Source: Flavobacterium cheongpyeongense
GTDB taxonomy: Bacteria > Bacteroidota > Bacteroidia > Flavobacteriales > Flavobacteriaceae
Assembly: GCF_003202435.1 (NCBI RefSeq)
Contig: NZ_QJHK01000002.1
Coordinates: 310,001-374,000 of the forward strand
DNA length: 64,000 nt
Reading direction: 5' to 3'
Shown here piece by piece: positions 16,583-23,935 of this stretch. The translations under genes were made by a program, and so were the position numbers. The notes below the pieces were generated by a model that made no database searches, was not told where the DNA came from, and worked only from the letters and a program-made list of their open reading frames with translations. The first letter of the stretch is position 1. Each line of letters starts with the position of its first letter.

Positions 16583-17302
16583 TTATTTCGTAACGCCAAT
16601 GATAACTCCAAAGTTCCCATCTATTTGTATCCAATCCTGACTGGGTAAATATGTACGAGAAACAAAACCATCAAGATATAGCGCATTTTTACAGCCAAGA
16701 GTTTTGAAATAGTTTGCAAAATCATAGAAATTGATTTCTTCTTTTGACATAGCGAAAACAACTTTACCAGTTTCAAGAATTCCAACTCCATTTCTTATGT
16801 TTAAGTTTGTAGAATTTTCTTTAAAGCCTGAATGTATCTCTCCATTTATTAAGAGCATTGGCCCCGATTGAGTAGCATATTTTATATTATAGTTTTTGAA
16901 TTTTTCTGTAATACAAATGTTTGGGATGTTTTTATTTGTAATATAGAATATACCATTAGGCTTAAGGTAAAAATTCCCGTTTCCATTTGAAGTATCAATA
17001 ACAGATAAACTTTTTTTGTTTTCAATATATAACCCTTGTGGTGAATAGTCTTTCTTATACATACCAGCGTTCATTGCAAATACCAACGTCTTATTTTTCT
17101 TTTCAAGCCAAACTTTTAAATTTTCAAGACTTTTGAAATTTTGACTATTATTATCTTTCCAATATAATTTTAAATCTTGTTTTTTAGTGTCTACAATATA
17201 ACTTACAAATCTTTTATCTTGTTTAGTGACCTGTGTTGCTGAAATAAATATTACTACGGTTAGTAAAATTAGTATTGTAAATATTTTAGATTTTCTATTC
17301 AA
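16583..17302 (-). CDS. Phosphodiester glycosidase (NAGPA-domain) family protein
   Basis: 239 residues. An N-terminal hydrophobic segment (IFTILILLTVVIFISA) acts as signal or anchor. A NAGPA-type domain follows: LVFAMNAGMYKKDYSPQGLY, then NGIFYITN, then ATQSGPMLLINGEIH, RNGVGIL, and GCKNALYLDGFVSRTYLP. The NAGM, SGP and LDGG-like signatures are those of phosphodiester glycosidases related to uncovering enzyme; here the usual GG of LDGG reads GF. Likely periplasmic or surface; the substrate is unknown. Single-gene unit in the array. Confidence 0.8.
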   Translation of the reverse strand: MNRKSKIFTILILLTVVIFISATQVTKQDKRFVSYIVDTKKQDLKLYWKDNNSQNFKSLENLKVWLEKKNKTLVFAMNAGMYKKDYSPQGLYIENKKSLSVIDTSNGNGNFYLKPNGIFYITNKNIPNICITEKFKNYNIKYATQSGPMLLINGEIHSGFKENSTNLNIRNGVGILETGKVVFAMSKEEINFYDFANYFKTLGCKNALYLDGFVSRTYLPSQDWIQIDGNFGVIIGVTK

Positions 17303-17327
17303 CGTTTAGTTCTTAAAAGATTACAGA

Positions 17328-17529
17328 TAACATCAGTTTCTCTCAAAACCTCCGTTTTTTGTTGTTTTTAGGATAAATATAGTCGATTTAAACTGCAAAA
17401 AAATAACTTTCGGTGTAAAATATTTGGTACGCAGCCAAAAAAAATGAGCTGCAAAAGGCTTTAAAATCAGTTGTATAAACATGAAAAAAACAGTTCGTAC
17501 GTGCCCATACACTCGGTGATGTACTCGAT
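17328..17529 (-). repeat. Family-A long intergenic repeat (attC-like)
   Basis: The right arm on the minus strand ends GAGAAACTGATGTTATC. It contains 'tttaaactgcaaaaaaataa', a 'TACAACTGATTTTAAAGCC' block also found in family B, and part of the GTACGTGCCC/GTGATGTAC hairpin. It is followed directly by a family-C copy, so two repeat types are fused here. Confidence 0.65.
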
Positions 17530-17559
17530 TTTTTGAATTAATTCACAAAAAAAGAGATA

Positions 17560-17714
17560 TCCAAATCCTCAGAAAAACCTACTGATTGTTTTACGATAAC
17601 TTCATAGTGACAGAGTCTCAGCGGTTTCGTTCAACATGAGTTTCATTACTTCGTCAGTTCGCTAAAGGCTTGGGTGTTGGCTCTTAGAGTCCAACGAAGC
17701 CTGGCTATTAGTCG
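17560..17714 (-). repeat. Family-C intergenic repeat, diverged copy
   Basis: It matches 20.96-21.10 kb in 'gagtctcagcggtttcgttc' and flanks, without a domain V. The edge next to the TauD-like gene holds the dyad GTTGGACTCT / AGAGCCAAC (minus strand). GTTGGAC is a perfect GTTRRRY core and abuts a CCAAC, as where two attC half-sites meet. Confidence 0.5.
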
Positions 17715-17722
17715 AAGTTTTT

Positions 17723-18433
17723 TTAATTCACATTAAATCTTATTCTTTTAATAAGTCTATTCGAATTTATATCAATTTCGTCTCGACCATGTAACATTAA
17801 ATCATTTCTAAACAGAATTAAATCCCCTTTTTTTAATTTAATTTTGAATGAGACACTTTTAAAAAGCTTATCAAGGTTATTTAATTCCTCTATTTCAGTT
17901 TTGTTCATCTTTGAAAAAGATTCCATTGTTACTCTATCATAGCAGATTTTATAACTTTTATTAACTGAAGTTAAAATACTTCTCCAATGATTCCTAAATT
18001 TCCATTTTTTATTTTGCAGTTCTTTTATTTCATTTTTAGATAATTGTTTTATGAGATTGTTCAAGAACATAAAATTATTTGTGCCTTGACTTTCGCTGGC
18101 AGGTTCTATACATAAGAGACCAATGCAGTTTGGAATTGAATCTAAATCAGCACAATCTGTATGTAAAGGAAAAGCTAAATTTGAATTTGCTATAGAGGTG
18201 AAAAAGTTATTTTGTTTGAATATTTTTACATCAAAAATACTTTCTCCGTTATTATTTCTGTTTTCTTTAATTGAAACTCCAATACGATTGATAAATGATT
18301 GAAAATCATTATCAGATAGAGGAAAATCCTCTATAATAACCAAAGTATCTCCTTTTTGTAAATTATTGACTATTTCGGGATAGCTTAAATTTTGATCAAA
18401 TTTGTAACTAATTAACAAGTCCGACACTTCCAT
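17723..18433 (-). CDS. TauD/CAS-like Fe(II)/2-oxoglutarate oxygenase
   Basis: 236 residues. The metal triad is visible as HTD in FPLHTDCADLD (residues ~86-88) and the distal His in RNDLMLHGRDE. A downstream Arg (NRLIKRIRFNV) is suited to 2-oxoglutarate binding. FEATURES such as 'KKGDLILFRN' and 'CIGLLCIEPASESQGTNNF' fit the TauD/clavaminate-synthase superfamily. It overlaps the preceding 107-residue gene by 26 bp, so the two are coupled. The substrate could be an amino-acid side chain or small peptide; the partner may be the substrate or a carrier (inference). Confidence 0.75.
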   Translation of the reverse strand: MEVSDLLISYKFDQNLSYPEIVNNLQKGDTLVIIEDFPLSDNDFQSFINRIGVSIKENRNNNGESIFDVKIFKQNNFFTSIANSNLAFPLHTDCADLDSIPNCIGLLCIEPASESQGTNNFMFLNNLIKQLSKNEIKELQNKKWKFRNHWRSILTSVNKSYKICYDRVTMESFSKMNKTEIEELNNLDKLFKSVSFKIKLKKGDLILFRNDLMLHGRDEIDINSNRLIKRIRFNVN

Positions 18434-18731
18434 CTATGAATAAGCTTAATTCTCCGTTAACACCATTTTTTGGAAAATCACAGATTTTTTGATCTAAATC
18501 CCGAATCATTTGATATTCTTCATATTCAGTTCCTGATTTAAAATAATATCTGCATGAAATCTTTTCTATATTACCATCCCAATTAAGTTCTGAATATGTA
18601 GGTATTTTTGTTATTTCATGAATTTTAGACAAAAGTTCTCCAATGGATGAGTTTTCGTCAATATCTATGATTATGGTTTGTGGCGGTTCTTGATTGTCGT
18701 AATTCAACTCTGTTAAAAATTCAATATTCAT
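18408..18731 (-). CDS. Small acidic protein coupled to the TauD-like oxygenase
   Basis: 107 residues with no signal peptide: NIEFLTELNYDNQEPPQTI, then ENSSIGELLSKIHEITKIP, then SELNWDGNIEKISCRYYF, ending in GELSLFIDGSVGLVN. The protein is acidic. Its last 26 bp overlap the oxygenase gene in another frame, making this one of the few two-gene units in the array. I do not recognise a family. A role as substrate or accessory protein of the oxygenase is only a guess from the overlap. Confidence 0.6.
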   Translation of the reverse strand: MNIEFLTELNYDNQEPPQTIIIDIDENSSIGELLSKIHEITKIPTYSELNWDGNIEKISCRYYFKSGTEYEEYQMIRDLDQKICDFPKNGVNGELSLFIDGSVGLVN

Positions 18732-18888
18732 CTATTTAGTTTTGTTGTTCTAAAATTCTAAACAACTTTTTTTTATGTTTTGTAAATCAAATATTTATAA
18801 AATATATTTTTTCTTATTATTTCCTTCCATTTTTCCACTTTCGCACTGTTAGCTTACGGAGTCCGGGCAGGTGTATAGGGGGAATTTC

Positions 18889-19014
18889 GCCTAACATTCT
18901 GCTCCTACAAAGGGTTTGGGACTAAATTAAGCCCATTCTCCGGATTTGCCAAATACAAAACCAACTTCCCGTTAAGCAAATTACCTAAAATCAGTTGTAG
19001 ATGTTGGCGTTGGC
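18889..19014 (-). repeat. Family-B intergenic repeat, best attC-like copy
   Basis: Minus strand: starts GCCAACATCTACAACTG just after the stop at 19025 and ends ...CTACAAAGG reversed, ...GAATGTTAGGC. The arms GCC-AACAT / ATGTTAGGC and CTACAA / TTGTAG pair, and pairing continues weakly inwards (TTAGGTAATTTGCTTAA with TTAATTTAGTCC). GTTAGGC is a perfect GTTRRRY. Length ~125 bp, like long attC sites. A further GTTAGC at 18848 may mark the next boundary. The rest of 18732-18888 shows no gene. Confidence 0.7.
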
Positions 19015-19024
19015 ACCCGTATTT

Positions 19025-20119
19025 TTATTTGATTCTACCTAATTCTATTTGCCCGTAAATTGCTTGGATGGCTTCAAAAACTTCATTTTGATTTTCAACT
19101 TCTGACCACCCCTTATTGGTAAGTTCAATTCTAACTTCATTTTCAGATTTTCCTTTTAGAAAATGATAATAAGAAAAATCTAAAACTTCTGTTGGAATTC
19201 TTTCCAATTGGTAAGAAGTAATAGTTGATACTAATCTTAAATAGCCAATAGCATATGTTAAACCCAATTGTAGAATCCAACTTATCACTAATCCAATCCA
19301 ACCTGTATTCAATGTTTTGATTGTTAATCCTTCCGAAAATCTAATTTTCATAAATTCAAAAAAACCAATTCTGTCATAATTGTTTTCACTCAAAATAATT
19401 TCATATTGAAAATATTGATTTGATAAATATGTAATAATTATCATTGCAATTAATAAAGAATGTAATTTTTTAAAGTCAGTGAAATTCGAGGATTTTATTA
19501 ATTTTTTTAAAGCAAAAGTAATTACTAATCCAACTACAAACTCAAATAAACCAATAAAATATATTCCGTGAATTGAAACTTCTGCTATTACAAACCCAAG
19601 AATTAGAGAAATAATTATTCCTCCAATGATTGGAATTAAAAAACTTGGTTTTTTAGATTCTTTCGGTTTTGGTAAAGTTTCAGGAATTACATAATCATCC
19701 CAATTATTTTTCTCTTCGGTTTCCTTTTCAAGTTCATTTAAAGCATTTCTGTCATACTCATTTTCGGTTTCTTTTAGAGCGTGAATAAATAATTTCACTC
19801 TTTTAGAGTTTCTACCATTATCCCACATTTCGTTACCTAAAGATTCACTTTTTACTTCTAAATTGCCAAAATTATAATTAGCAGTAATTATTTCAGTCCA
19901 TTTATCAACTCCAAATATTTTTTCTCTTCGTTTGGCTTCAATTTTGTTTTCATCTTTGAAAACAATATCCCAATCTAATTTTTGAAATGTTTTTTCTGCA
20001 ATTGGAATAAAAACAGTTTTGTTTAAAGAAGTTCTAACTTCTTCTTTATATTTTGGTGTCCAATTAAAACTATGTATCCTTTTAATTGTCTTTTCGTAAA
20101 TTTTTAATTTTTCTTCCAT
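19025..20119 (-). CDS. Large membrane protein of unknown function
   Basis: 364 residues. A soluble N-terminal region of ~155 residues (IKRIHSFNWTPKYKEEVR, KLDWDIVFKDENKIEAKRRE) reads like a domain that recognises DUF-type 'Q-x-LDW' folds. Four or five helices lie at ~163-205, 220-240 and 275-300. A C-terminal soluble helix (VRIELTNKGWSEVENQNEVFEAIQAIYG) ends the protein. No family was recognised with confidence. Single-gene unit; the family-B repeat follows the stop at once. Confidence 0.6.
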   Translation of the reverse strand: MEEKLKIYEKTIKRIHSFNWTPKYKEEVRTSLNKTVFIPIAEKTFQKLDWDIVFKDENKIEAKRREKIFGVDKWTEIITANYNFGNLEVKSESLGNEMWDNGRNSKRVKLFIHALKETENEYDRNALNELEKETEEKNNWDDYVIPETLPKPKESKKPSFLIPIIGGIIISLILGFVIAEVSIHGIYFIGLFEFVVGLVITFALKKLIKSSNFTDFKKLHSLLIAMIIITYLSNQYFQYEIILSENNYDRIGFFEFMKIRFSEGLTIKTLNTGWIGLVISWILQLGLTYAIGYLRLVSTITSYQLERIPTEVLDFSYYHFLKGKSENEVRIELTNKGWSEVENQNEVFEAIQAIYGQIELGRIK

Positions 20120-20143
20120 TTCTTTTTAGGTTATCATTAATCA

Positions 20144-20206
20144 TCCCAAAATACAAAACAAACTGCCCAAATCAGTTGTAGCATCTATGTTATGAGCTGG
20201 CTGTTT
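20144..20206 (-). repeat. Truncated family-B intergenic repeat
   Basis: 'catcccaaaatacaaaac' and 'aaatcagttgtagcatct' match the edge half of family-B copies. The middle ('ggactaaattaagcccattc') is missing, so only ~60 bp remain. It lies downstream of the gene at 20289. The rest of 20120-20288 shows nothing else. Confidence 0.5.
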
Positions 20207-20288
20207 TTGTCGAAATTATGATTTTCACGCAAAACTTTTCAAATTTCTACTAGTAAATCGAACTTCCTTTATTTGGAAATAAGTTTTG

Positions 20289-20783
20289 TTATTGATGTCT
20301 CCAAACAATTAGATTTTCATTTTTTTTCTCAGTTCCATCTTTATAATACAGGATAGCAGTTATGTCTTTATACTTCTTGTCACCTTTAACTATCATTTCG
20401 ATTTGAACATCTCCATCCCTAGGTCTTACTTGTTGAATCATTGTAATCTCTTTAATATTTCCTACTTCATCTTGTATTTTCTTATTATTTAATACATAGG
20501 ATTTGACAGTAGTAATGATTCTCTCGTCAATGTAATAGTCTCTTATTATTAAAAATAGAAAAAACGAAAATAATATAACTTTTAGGAATCTAATTAAGGT
20601 ACGTTTATAATAAAGCTCTTTAATAGCCAAAGCAATAACAAATGTCAAAAAAGTAAAAATTAAAATGTTTTTACTTTCCCAGAAGAAATATAATTTCAAT
20701 ATTCTACATAGAAATCCGTAGATAAAGATTATCAGCAAGACAATAAGTGGTATGTTTTTATAATATCTTTTAAATTTTTCCAT
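20289..20783 (-). CDS. Membrane protein of unknown function
   Basis: 164 residues from the preferred ATG at 20783 (MEKFKRYYKNIPLIVLL). The frame stays open to 20918, but those 45 residues are a translation of the group II intron end and cannot be the natural N-terminus. Three helices (residues ~11-30, 38-55, 63-82) precede a small soluble domain (EITMIQQVRPRDGDVQIEMIV, then DITAILYYKDGTEKKNENLIVW). No family was recognised. Single-gene unit directly downstream of the intron remnant. Confidence 0.55.
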   Translation of the reverse strand: MEKFKRYYKNIPLIVLLIIFIYGFLCRILKLYFFWESKNILIFTFLTFVIALAIKELYYKRTLIRFLKVILFSFFLFLIIRDYYIDERIITTVKSYVLNNKKIQDEVGNIKEITMIQQVRPRDGDVQIEMIVKGDKKYKDITAILYYKDGTEKKNENLIVWRHQ

Positions 20784-20833
20784 ATTGATTTGAATATATT
20801 TCAACTGCGTCATTTCGGCACAACTAGCCCATA

Positions 20834-20935
20834 ATCGAGTCACACAAGGGAATTTCACCCCTACGTTCTCACGGAACCGTACGTGAAAGTCTCCCTTCAT
20901 ACGGCTCTTCATGTTCATAAATCATGCCCCGCTGG
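20834..20935 (-). ncRNA. Group II intron 3' end (domains V-VI), relic 1
   Basis: Domain V is exactly 34 nt at 20874-20907 on the minus strand: GAGCCGTATG, a GAGA tetraloop region, then CACGTACGGTTC. It has the catalytic AGC triad and perfect outer-stem pairing. Domain VI-like hairpin (AGGGG TGAAA TTCCCT) follows, and the intron appears to end at ACTCGAT (20834-20840). No intron-encoded reverse transcriptase is present. 'ggcaaagtcttttcagact' on the 5' side is the base of an older stem. Confidence 0.85.
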
Positions 20936-20959
20936 CAAAGTCTTTTCAGACTCATATCT

Positions 20960-21102
20960 TTAGCGGGAGGCGCGATAGCCTCTTGAAATTCTTATAACTC
21001 ATTTATCGAAAACCCCATAATTACGGAATCTCAGCGATTCCGTTCAACACGGGCTTCATTGTTCGTCCTTCGCACGCAACGAATCCCTTAGCTGTTGGTG
21101 GC
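20960..21102 (-). repeat. Family-C intergenic repeat beside intron relic
   Basis: On the minus strand it begins CTGCCACCAACAGC right after the serine hydrolase stop and runs through GTTGCGTGCGAAGGACGAAC and the perfect dyad CGGAATC-GCTGA-GATTCCG to the intron 3' part. Because a copy is joined to domain V, this block may be the 5' portion of the same intron (domain I), with the interior lost. GTGCG would fit a group II 5' end. That is inference. Confidence 0.5.
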
Positions 21103-21104
21103 AG

Positions 21105-22148
21105 TTATTTTTTCATCAAGTTACTATTCATTATGATTTCTCTAATTTTAATTTCAAACTCGTAAAACAAATCTATATTTTCGTTAGATTGATTTTCTAA
21201 AACAACTACGTCCACGTCTGTCTCGGGAAAATAAACTTTGAATGATACAAAACCTGAACCACCACCTGTGTGTCCCAAATATTTGATTGGTGTTTTGTCG
21301 CTTACTCTTATACCATAACCGTAGCCTATTTTTTCTTTTCCAAAAGCGTTATGTTGTGCAGTAATACTATAAGTTGTCATCAACTTATAAGTTTCTGGTT
21401 TTAAAATTTTTCCGTTGTGCAATAACTTGTCCCAAATATTTAGGTCAGTTACATTTGAGATAATCCCAGCAGCAGAAACTTTATCGTTATTTTCAATAGG
21501 TGTTTCTTCAAGTTTTAAATTATTGTTTGTATTTTGATAGCCTTTAACTCGATTTTGAGTTTTGCCTTGTTCAAAGCAATAGGTGGTTTTCATTTTCAGT
21601 TTTTTAAACAAGTCGTTTGCCACATCATTATATTTTCTGCCTGTAACTTTTTCAATTATTTTTCCAAGCATAATATAAGTTGTATTACCATACTTGAAGT
21701 CAGAACCTGGCTTGAAAATCAAGGGTTTGTCAATATCAGTTATTCCAGCAGAAAAGTTCAATAAATGGTGAACTGTCACGGTGTCTGCCCAACTTTTTGG
21801 TAAATCTGGCAAATATTTTCTAACTGGGCTTTGCAAATCAATTTTTCCATTTTCAACTTCTTTCAAAGTCAAAACAGCGGTAATTTGTTTACTGTTTGAC
21901 ATAATTATAAAATTGTCTTTGGTTGTTAAAGGCGTTTTCTTTTCGATATTTGAATATCCAAAGGCATTCTTATATTTTGTTTTTCCTTTTTGAGTAATCA
22001 AAATAACTCCGCTGAAACTTCTTGGATTTGTCGTTTTGATTAAACTGTCAATTTTAGCAGAATAATCGTCTTTTTCTTGTGCGTAACTATTACAACTTAC
22101 TAAAAGAGTTGTTATGAAAATGGTTAAAAGTCTAATTTTTTGTTTCAT
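21105..22148 (-). CDS. Serine hydrolase of the class C beta-lactamase / PBP family
   Basis: 347 residues with a Sec/lipoprotein-like signal (MKQKIRLLTIFITTLLVSCNSYAQ; the VSC could be a lipobox). Active-site motifs: S-x-x-K in MSNSKQITAV, Y-x-N in FKYGNTTYIM, and HTG in YLGHTGGGSGFVSF. The C-terminus is full length for the family. Such proteins are usually periplasmic esterases, D-Ala peptidases or beta-lactamase-like; true beta-lactamase activity cannot be read from sequence. Single-gene unit in the array, flanked by group II intron relics on both sides. Confidence 0.9.
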   Translation of the reverse strand: MKQKIRLLTIFITTLLVSCNSYAQEKDDYSAKIDSLIKTTNPRSFSGVILITQKGKTKYKNAFGYSNIEKKTPLTTKDNFIIMSNSKQITAVLTLKEVENGKIDLQSPVRKYLPDLPKSWADTVTVHHLLNFSAGITDIDKPLIFKPGSDFKYGNTTYIMLGKIIEKVTGRKYNDVANDLFKKLKMKTTYCFEQGKTQNRVKGYQNTNNNLKLEETPIENNDKVSAAGIISNVTDLNIWDKLLHNGKILKPETYKLMTTYSITAQHNAFGKEKIGYGYGIRVSDKTPIKYLGHTGGGSGFVSFKVYFPETDVDVVVLENQSNENIDLFYEFEIKIREIIMNSNLMKK

Positions 22149-22205
22149 TAAAATTGTCTTGATTTTTTTGTTCTCTTGTTTACGGTGGGGTTGTCATAAT
22201 TGCCA

Positions 22206-22345
22206 ACAATCGAGTCACGCAAGGGAATTTCACCCTACATTCTCACGAAACCGTACGTGATAGTCTCCCTTCAAACGGCTCTTCATGTTCATAAATCACG
22301 CTAAATTAATTCAATTTATGGATATTCCGCTGGCAAAGTCTGAAG
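22206..22345 (-). ncRNA. Group II intron 3' end (domains V-VI), relic 2
   Basis: Domain V is 34 nt at 22248-22281 (minus strand GAGCCGTTTG ... CACGTACGGTTT). A DVI-like AGGG TGAAA TTCCCT hairpin follows, with end at ACTCGAT, joined to TGTTGGCAATTATGAC ahead of the serine hydrolase gene. Nearly identical to relic 3 over ~140 bp, including the palindrome GCAAAGTCT-GA-AGACTTTGC at 22333-22352. No reverse transcriptase is present. Confidence 0.85.
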
Positions 22346-22595
22346 ACTTTGCGTTTTTTTTAAATGTACTTAAAAACCGTAAATCTAATAAAAGTCTCCT
22401 GATTTTTCCGTGAATGGCTTATGAATTCAACACCTTTGTTAATACTTTAGCTTTTTTACAACTCTTTAAACGTATTTCTTACCAATGCAATCCCGCTAAA
22501 AGTCAGGAAACTTTTGACACTTTTATGGATTGGAAAACGATTTTAAATTACGCAAAGTCTGAAAAAGGCTTTGCGTAGCGGTTTATTAGGCACAG
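22330..22595. repeat. Block flanked by inverted CCGCT/GCAAAG palindromes
   Basis: The left palindrome GCAAAGTCT-GA-AGACTTTGC and the right GCAAAGTCTGAAAAAGGCTTTGC bracket ~200 bp. The outer ends are inverted (CCGCTGGCAAAG vs CTTTGCGTAGCGG). Inside is a plus-strand frame of 54 codons (22414-22578, MAYEFNTFVNTLAFLQ...), opposite to every gene around it. It may be a domain-IV or insert remnant of the intron; coding status is unproven. Confidence 0.4.
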
Positions 22596-22601
22596 TTTTT
22601 A

Positions 22602-22970
22602 TTATAGTTCAATGTTTTCATTTCCGTCATCGTCTTCTTCCAAATATAGTTTCCAATTCAGTTTATTAGCAATTTGCTTAAATGTATCAATATATATTTG
22701 TTGGTCTATATTTTGTCCTTTTGAGCAAACAATTGCAACCAAAGTTACGAATTGATTTACGTTAGCAGAAGATGAATAATCTCCATTATAAGTTTCTACC
22801 AATATGATGTCAACCCAAGGGAATTTGTCAGTGTTTGTAAACGATTGGTGATTTGTCTGCTTAAAGAATTCTGTTTCTAATAGACACTGAATCACAACTG
22901 ATTTGTCAAGTTTCTGACTAAAGTTCTCGTTACATTGAATGTTATAGTAATTATATCTGTTGCTCCACAT
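22602..22970 (-). CDS. Small cytosolic protein of unknown function
   Basis: 122 residues with no signal or membrane helix: NRYNYYNIQCNENFSQKLDK, then LLETEFFKQTNHQSF, then FPWVDIILVETYNGDYSSS, FVTLVAIVCSKG, and a very acidic end (YLEEDDDGNENIEL). The layout (short protein, central hydrophobic strands) resembles small immunity or 'orphan' proteins found in cassette arrays, but no family was recognised. Single-gene unit with a family-B repeat upstream and an intron relic downstream. Confidence 0.55.
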   Translation of the reverse strand: MWSNRYNYYNIQCNENFSQKLDKSVVIQCLLETEFFKQTNHQSFTNTDKFPWVDIILVETYNGDYSSSANVNQFVTLVAIVCSKGQNIDQQIYIDTFKQIANKLNWKLYLEEDDDGNENIEL

Positions 22971-23004
22971 TATTGTATTTTTGGTCTCTCGTTTCTTAAA
23001 ATTA

Positions 23005-23137
23005 GCTATAACGACGTCTTGGGACTAAGGGTTTGGGACTAAATTAAGCCCATTCTTCGGATTTACAAAATCATGCCCAATACAAAACCAACTTCCCGTT
23101 AAGCAAATTACCTGAAATCAGTTGTAGCTGTTAGCAG
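23005..23137 (-). repeat. Family-B intergenic repeat (attC-like)
   Basis: Minus strand: begins GTCTGCTAACAGCTACAAC right after the stop at 23147 and ends GACGTCGTTATAGC. The outer arms GCTAAC / GTTATAGC pair. The core 'ggtttgggactaaattaagc' ... 'tacaaaaccaacttcccgtt' is nearly identical to 18889-19014. Confidence 0.7.
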
Positions 23138-23146
23138 ACGGTTTAT

Positions 23147-23746
23147 TTATTCAGCATCTAATTCTTCAAATTCAGAAACTACACTTTCATCAAAGTGATT
23201 TTTATAAAATATTTTATTTTTTTGAATCATACTTTCTGGAAAATAGAAAAAAACAGAAACTGAATTTTGAATTGATAATTGAATATCAAAATCTTTTTCA
23301 GGATTGTATTTTATTTTTGTTAAACTTACTAAATCATTTAAAAAAAACTCTTTTTCAAAATCATTTATGATCTTTGAAAAATATGGATTATGAAAAAAAA
23401 TGTCTATGAAAATTATTAAATTTTTAGCAAGTGGTGATTCTAGAAATCCATTTTCTTCAATTTTATTATTGAAGATTCGATTTATAAGCGTTCGAAAGTT
23501 TTTTATTAATGAATCTGCTAAAAATAATTCAACATTTTCATTTGAAGCTGGATATTGTTGAAAAAGGATAATTAATAAATTAGTATTTTCTCTGTAACTT
23601 ATTTCATTTTCATTGATATAATTGTTCTGAATTCTGTTGACTATTTTCTTAAAGAATTCTAATGATTGTTCTGATATTAATGGCTCAAAAACACTTGAAT
23701 CACATTTTTCCTTAAAAACTTCTAATAATTTTTCGAAATTTTCCAT
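23147..23746 (-). CDS. Helical cytosolic protein of unknown function
   Basis: 199 residues, mostly alpha-helical and Asn/Glu/Lys/Phe rich. There is no signal peptide. Segments such as EFFKKIVNRIQNNYINENEI, NVELFLADSLIKNFRTLINR and KNLIIFIDIFFHNPYF suggest a helical-repeat or immunity-like fold. No family was recognised. The C-terminus is acidic (EFEELDAE). Single-gene unit flanked by a family-B repeat downstream and intron relic 3 upstream. Confidence 0.55.
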   Translation of the reverse strand: MENFEKLLEVFKEKCDSSVFEPLISEQSLEFFKKIVNRIQNNYINENEISYRENTNLLIILFQQYPASNENVELFLADSLIKNFRTLINRIFNNKIEENGFLESPLAKNLIIFIDIFFHNPYFSKIINDFEKEFFLNDLVSLTKIKYNPEKDFDIQLSIQNSVSVFFYFPESMIQKNKIFYKNHFDESVVSEFEELDAE

Positions 23747-23786
23747 TAAATAATTTGGTTTATTTTAGTTTCCGCAACTGTCTGCC

Positions 23787-23935
23787 AATCGAGTATCGCA
23801 AGGGAATTTCACCCTACATTCTCACGAAACCGTACGTGATAGTCTGCCTTCAAACGGCTCTTCATGTTCATAAATCACGCTAAATTAATTCAATTTATGG
23901 ATATTCCGCTGGCAAAGTCTGAAGACTTGCGGCAT
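23787..23935 (-). ncRNA. Group II intron 3' end (domains V-VI), relic 3
   Basis: Domain V is 34 nt at 23827-23860, with one change from relic 2 in the distal stem. The DVI-like hairpin and the end ATACTCGAT are followed by TGGCAGACAGTTGCGG. At the other side (23915-23935) the palindromic GCAAAGTCTGAAGACTTGC abuts and cuts the ISL3 transposase. No reverse transcriptase is present. Confidence 0.85.
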
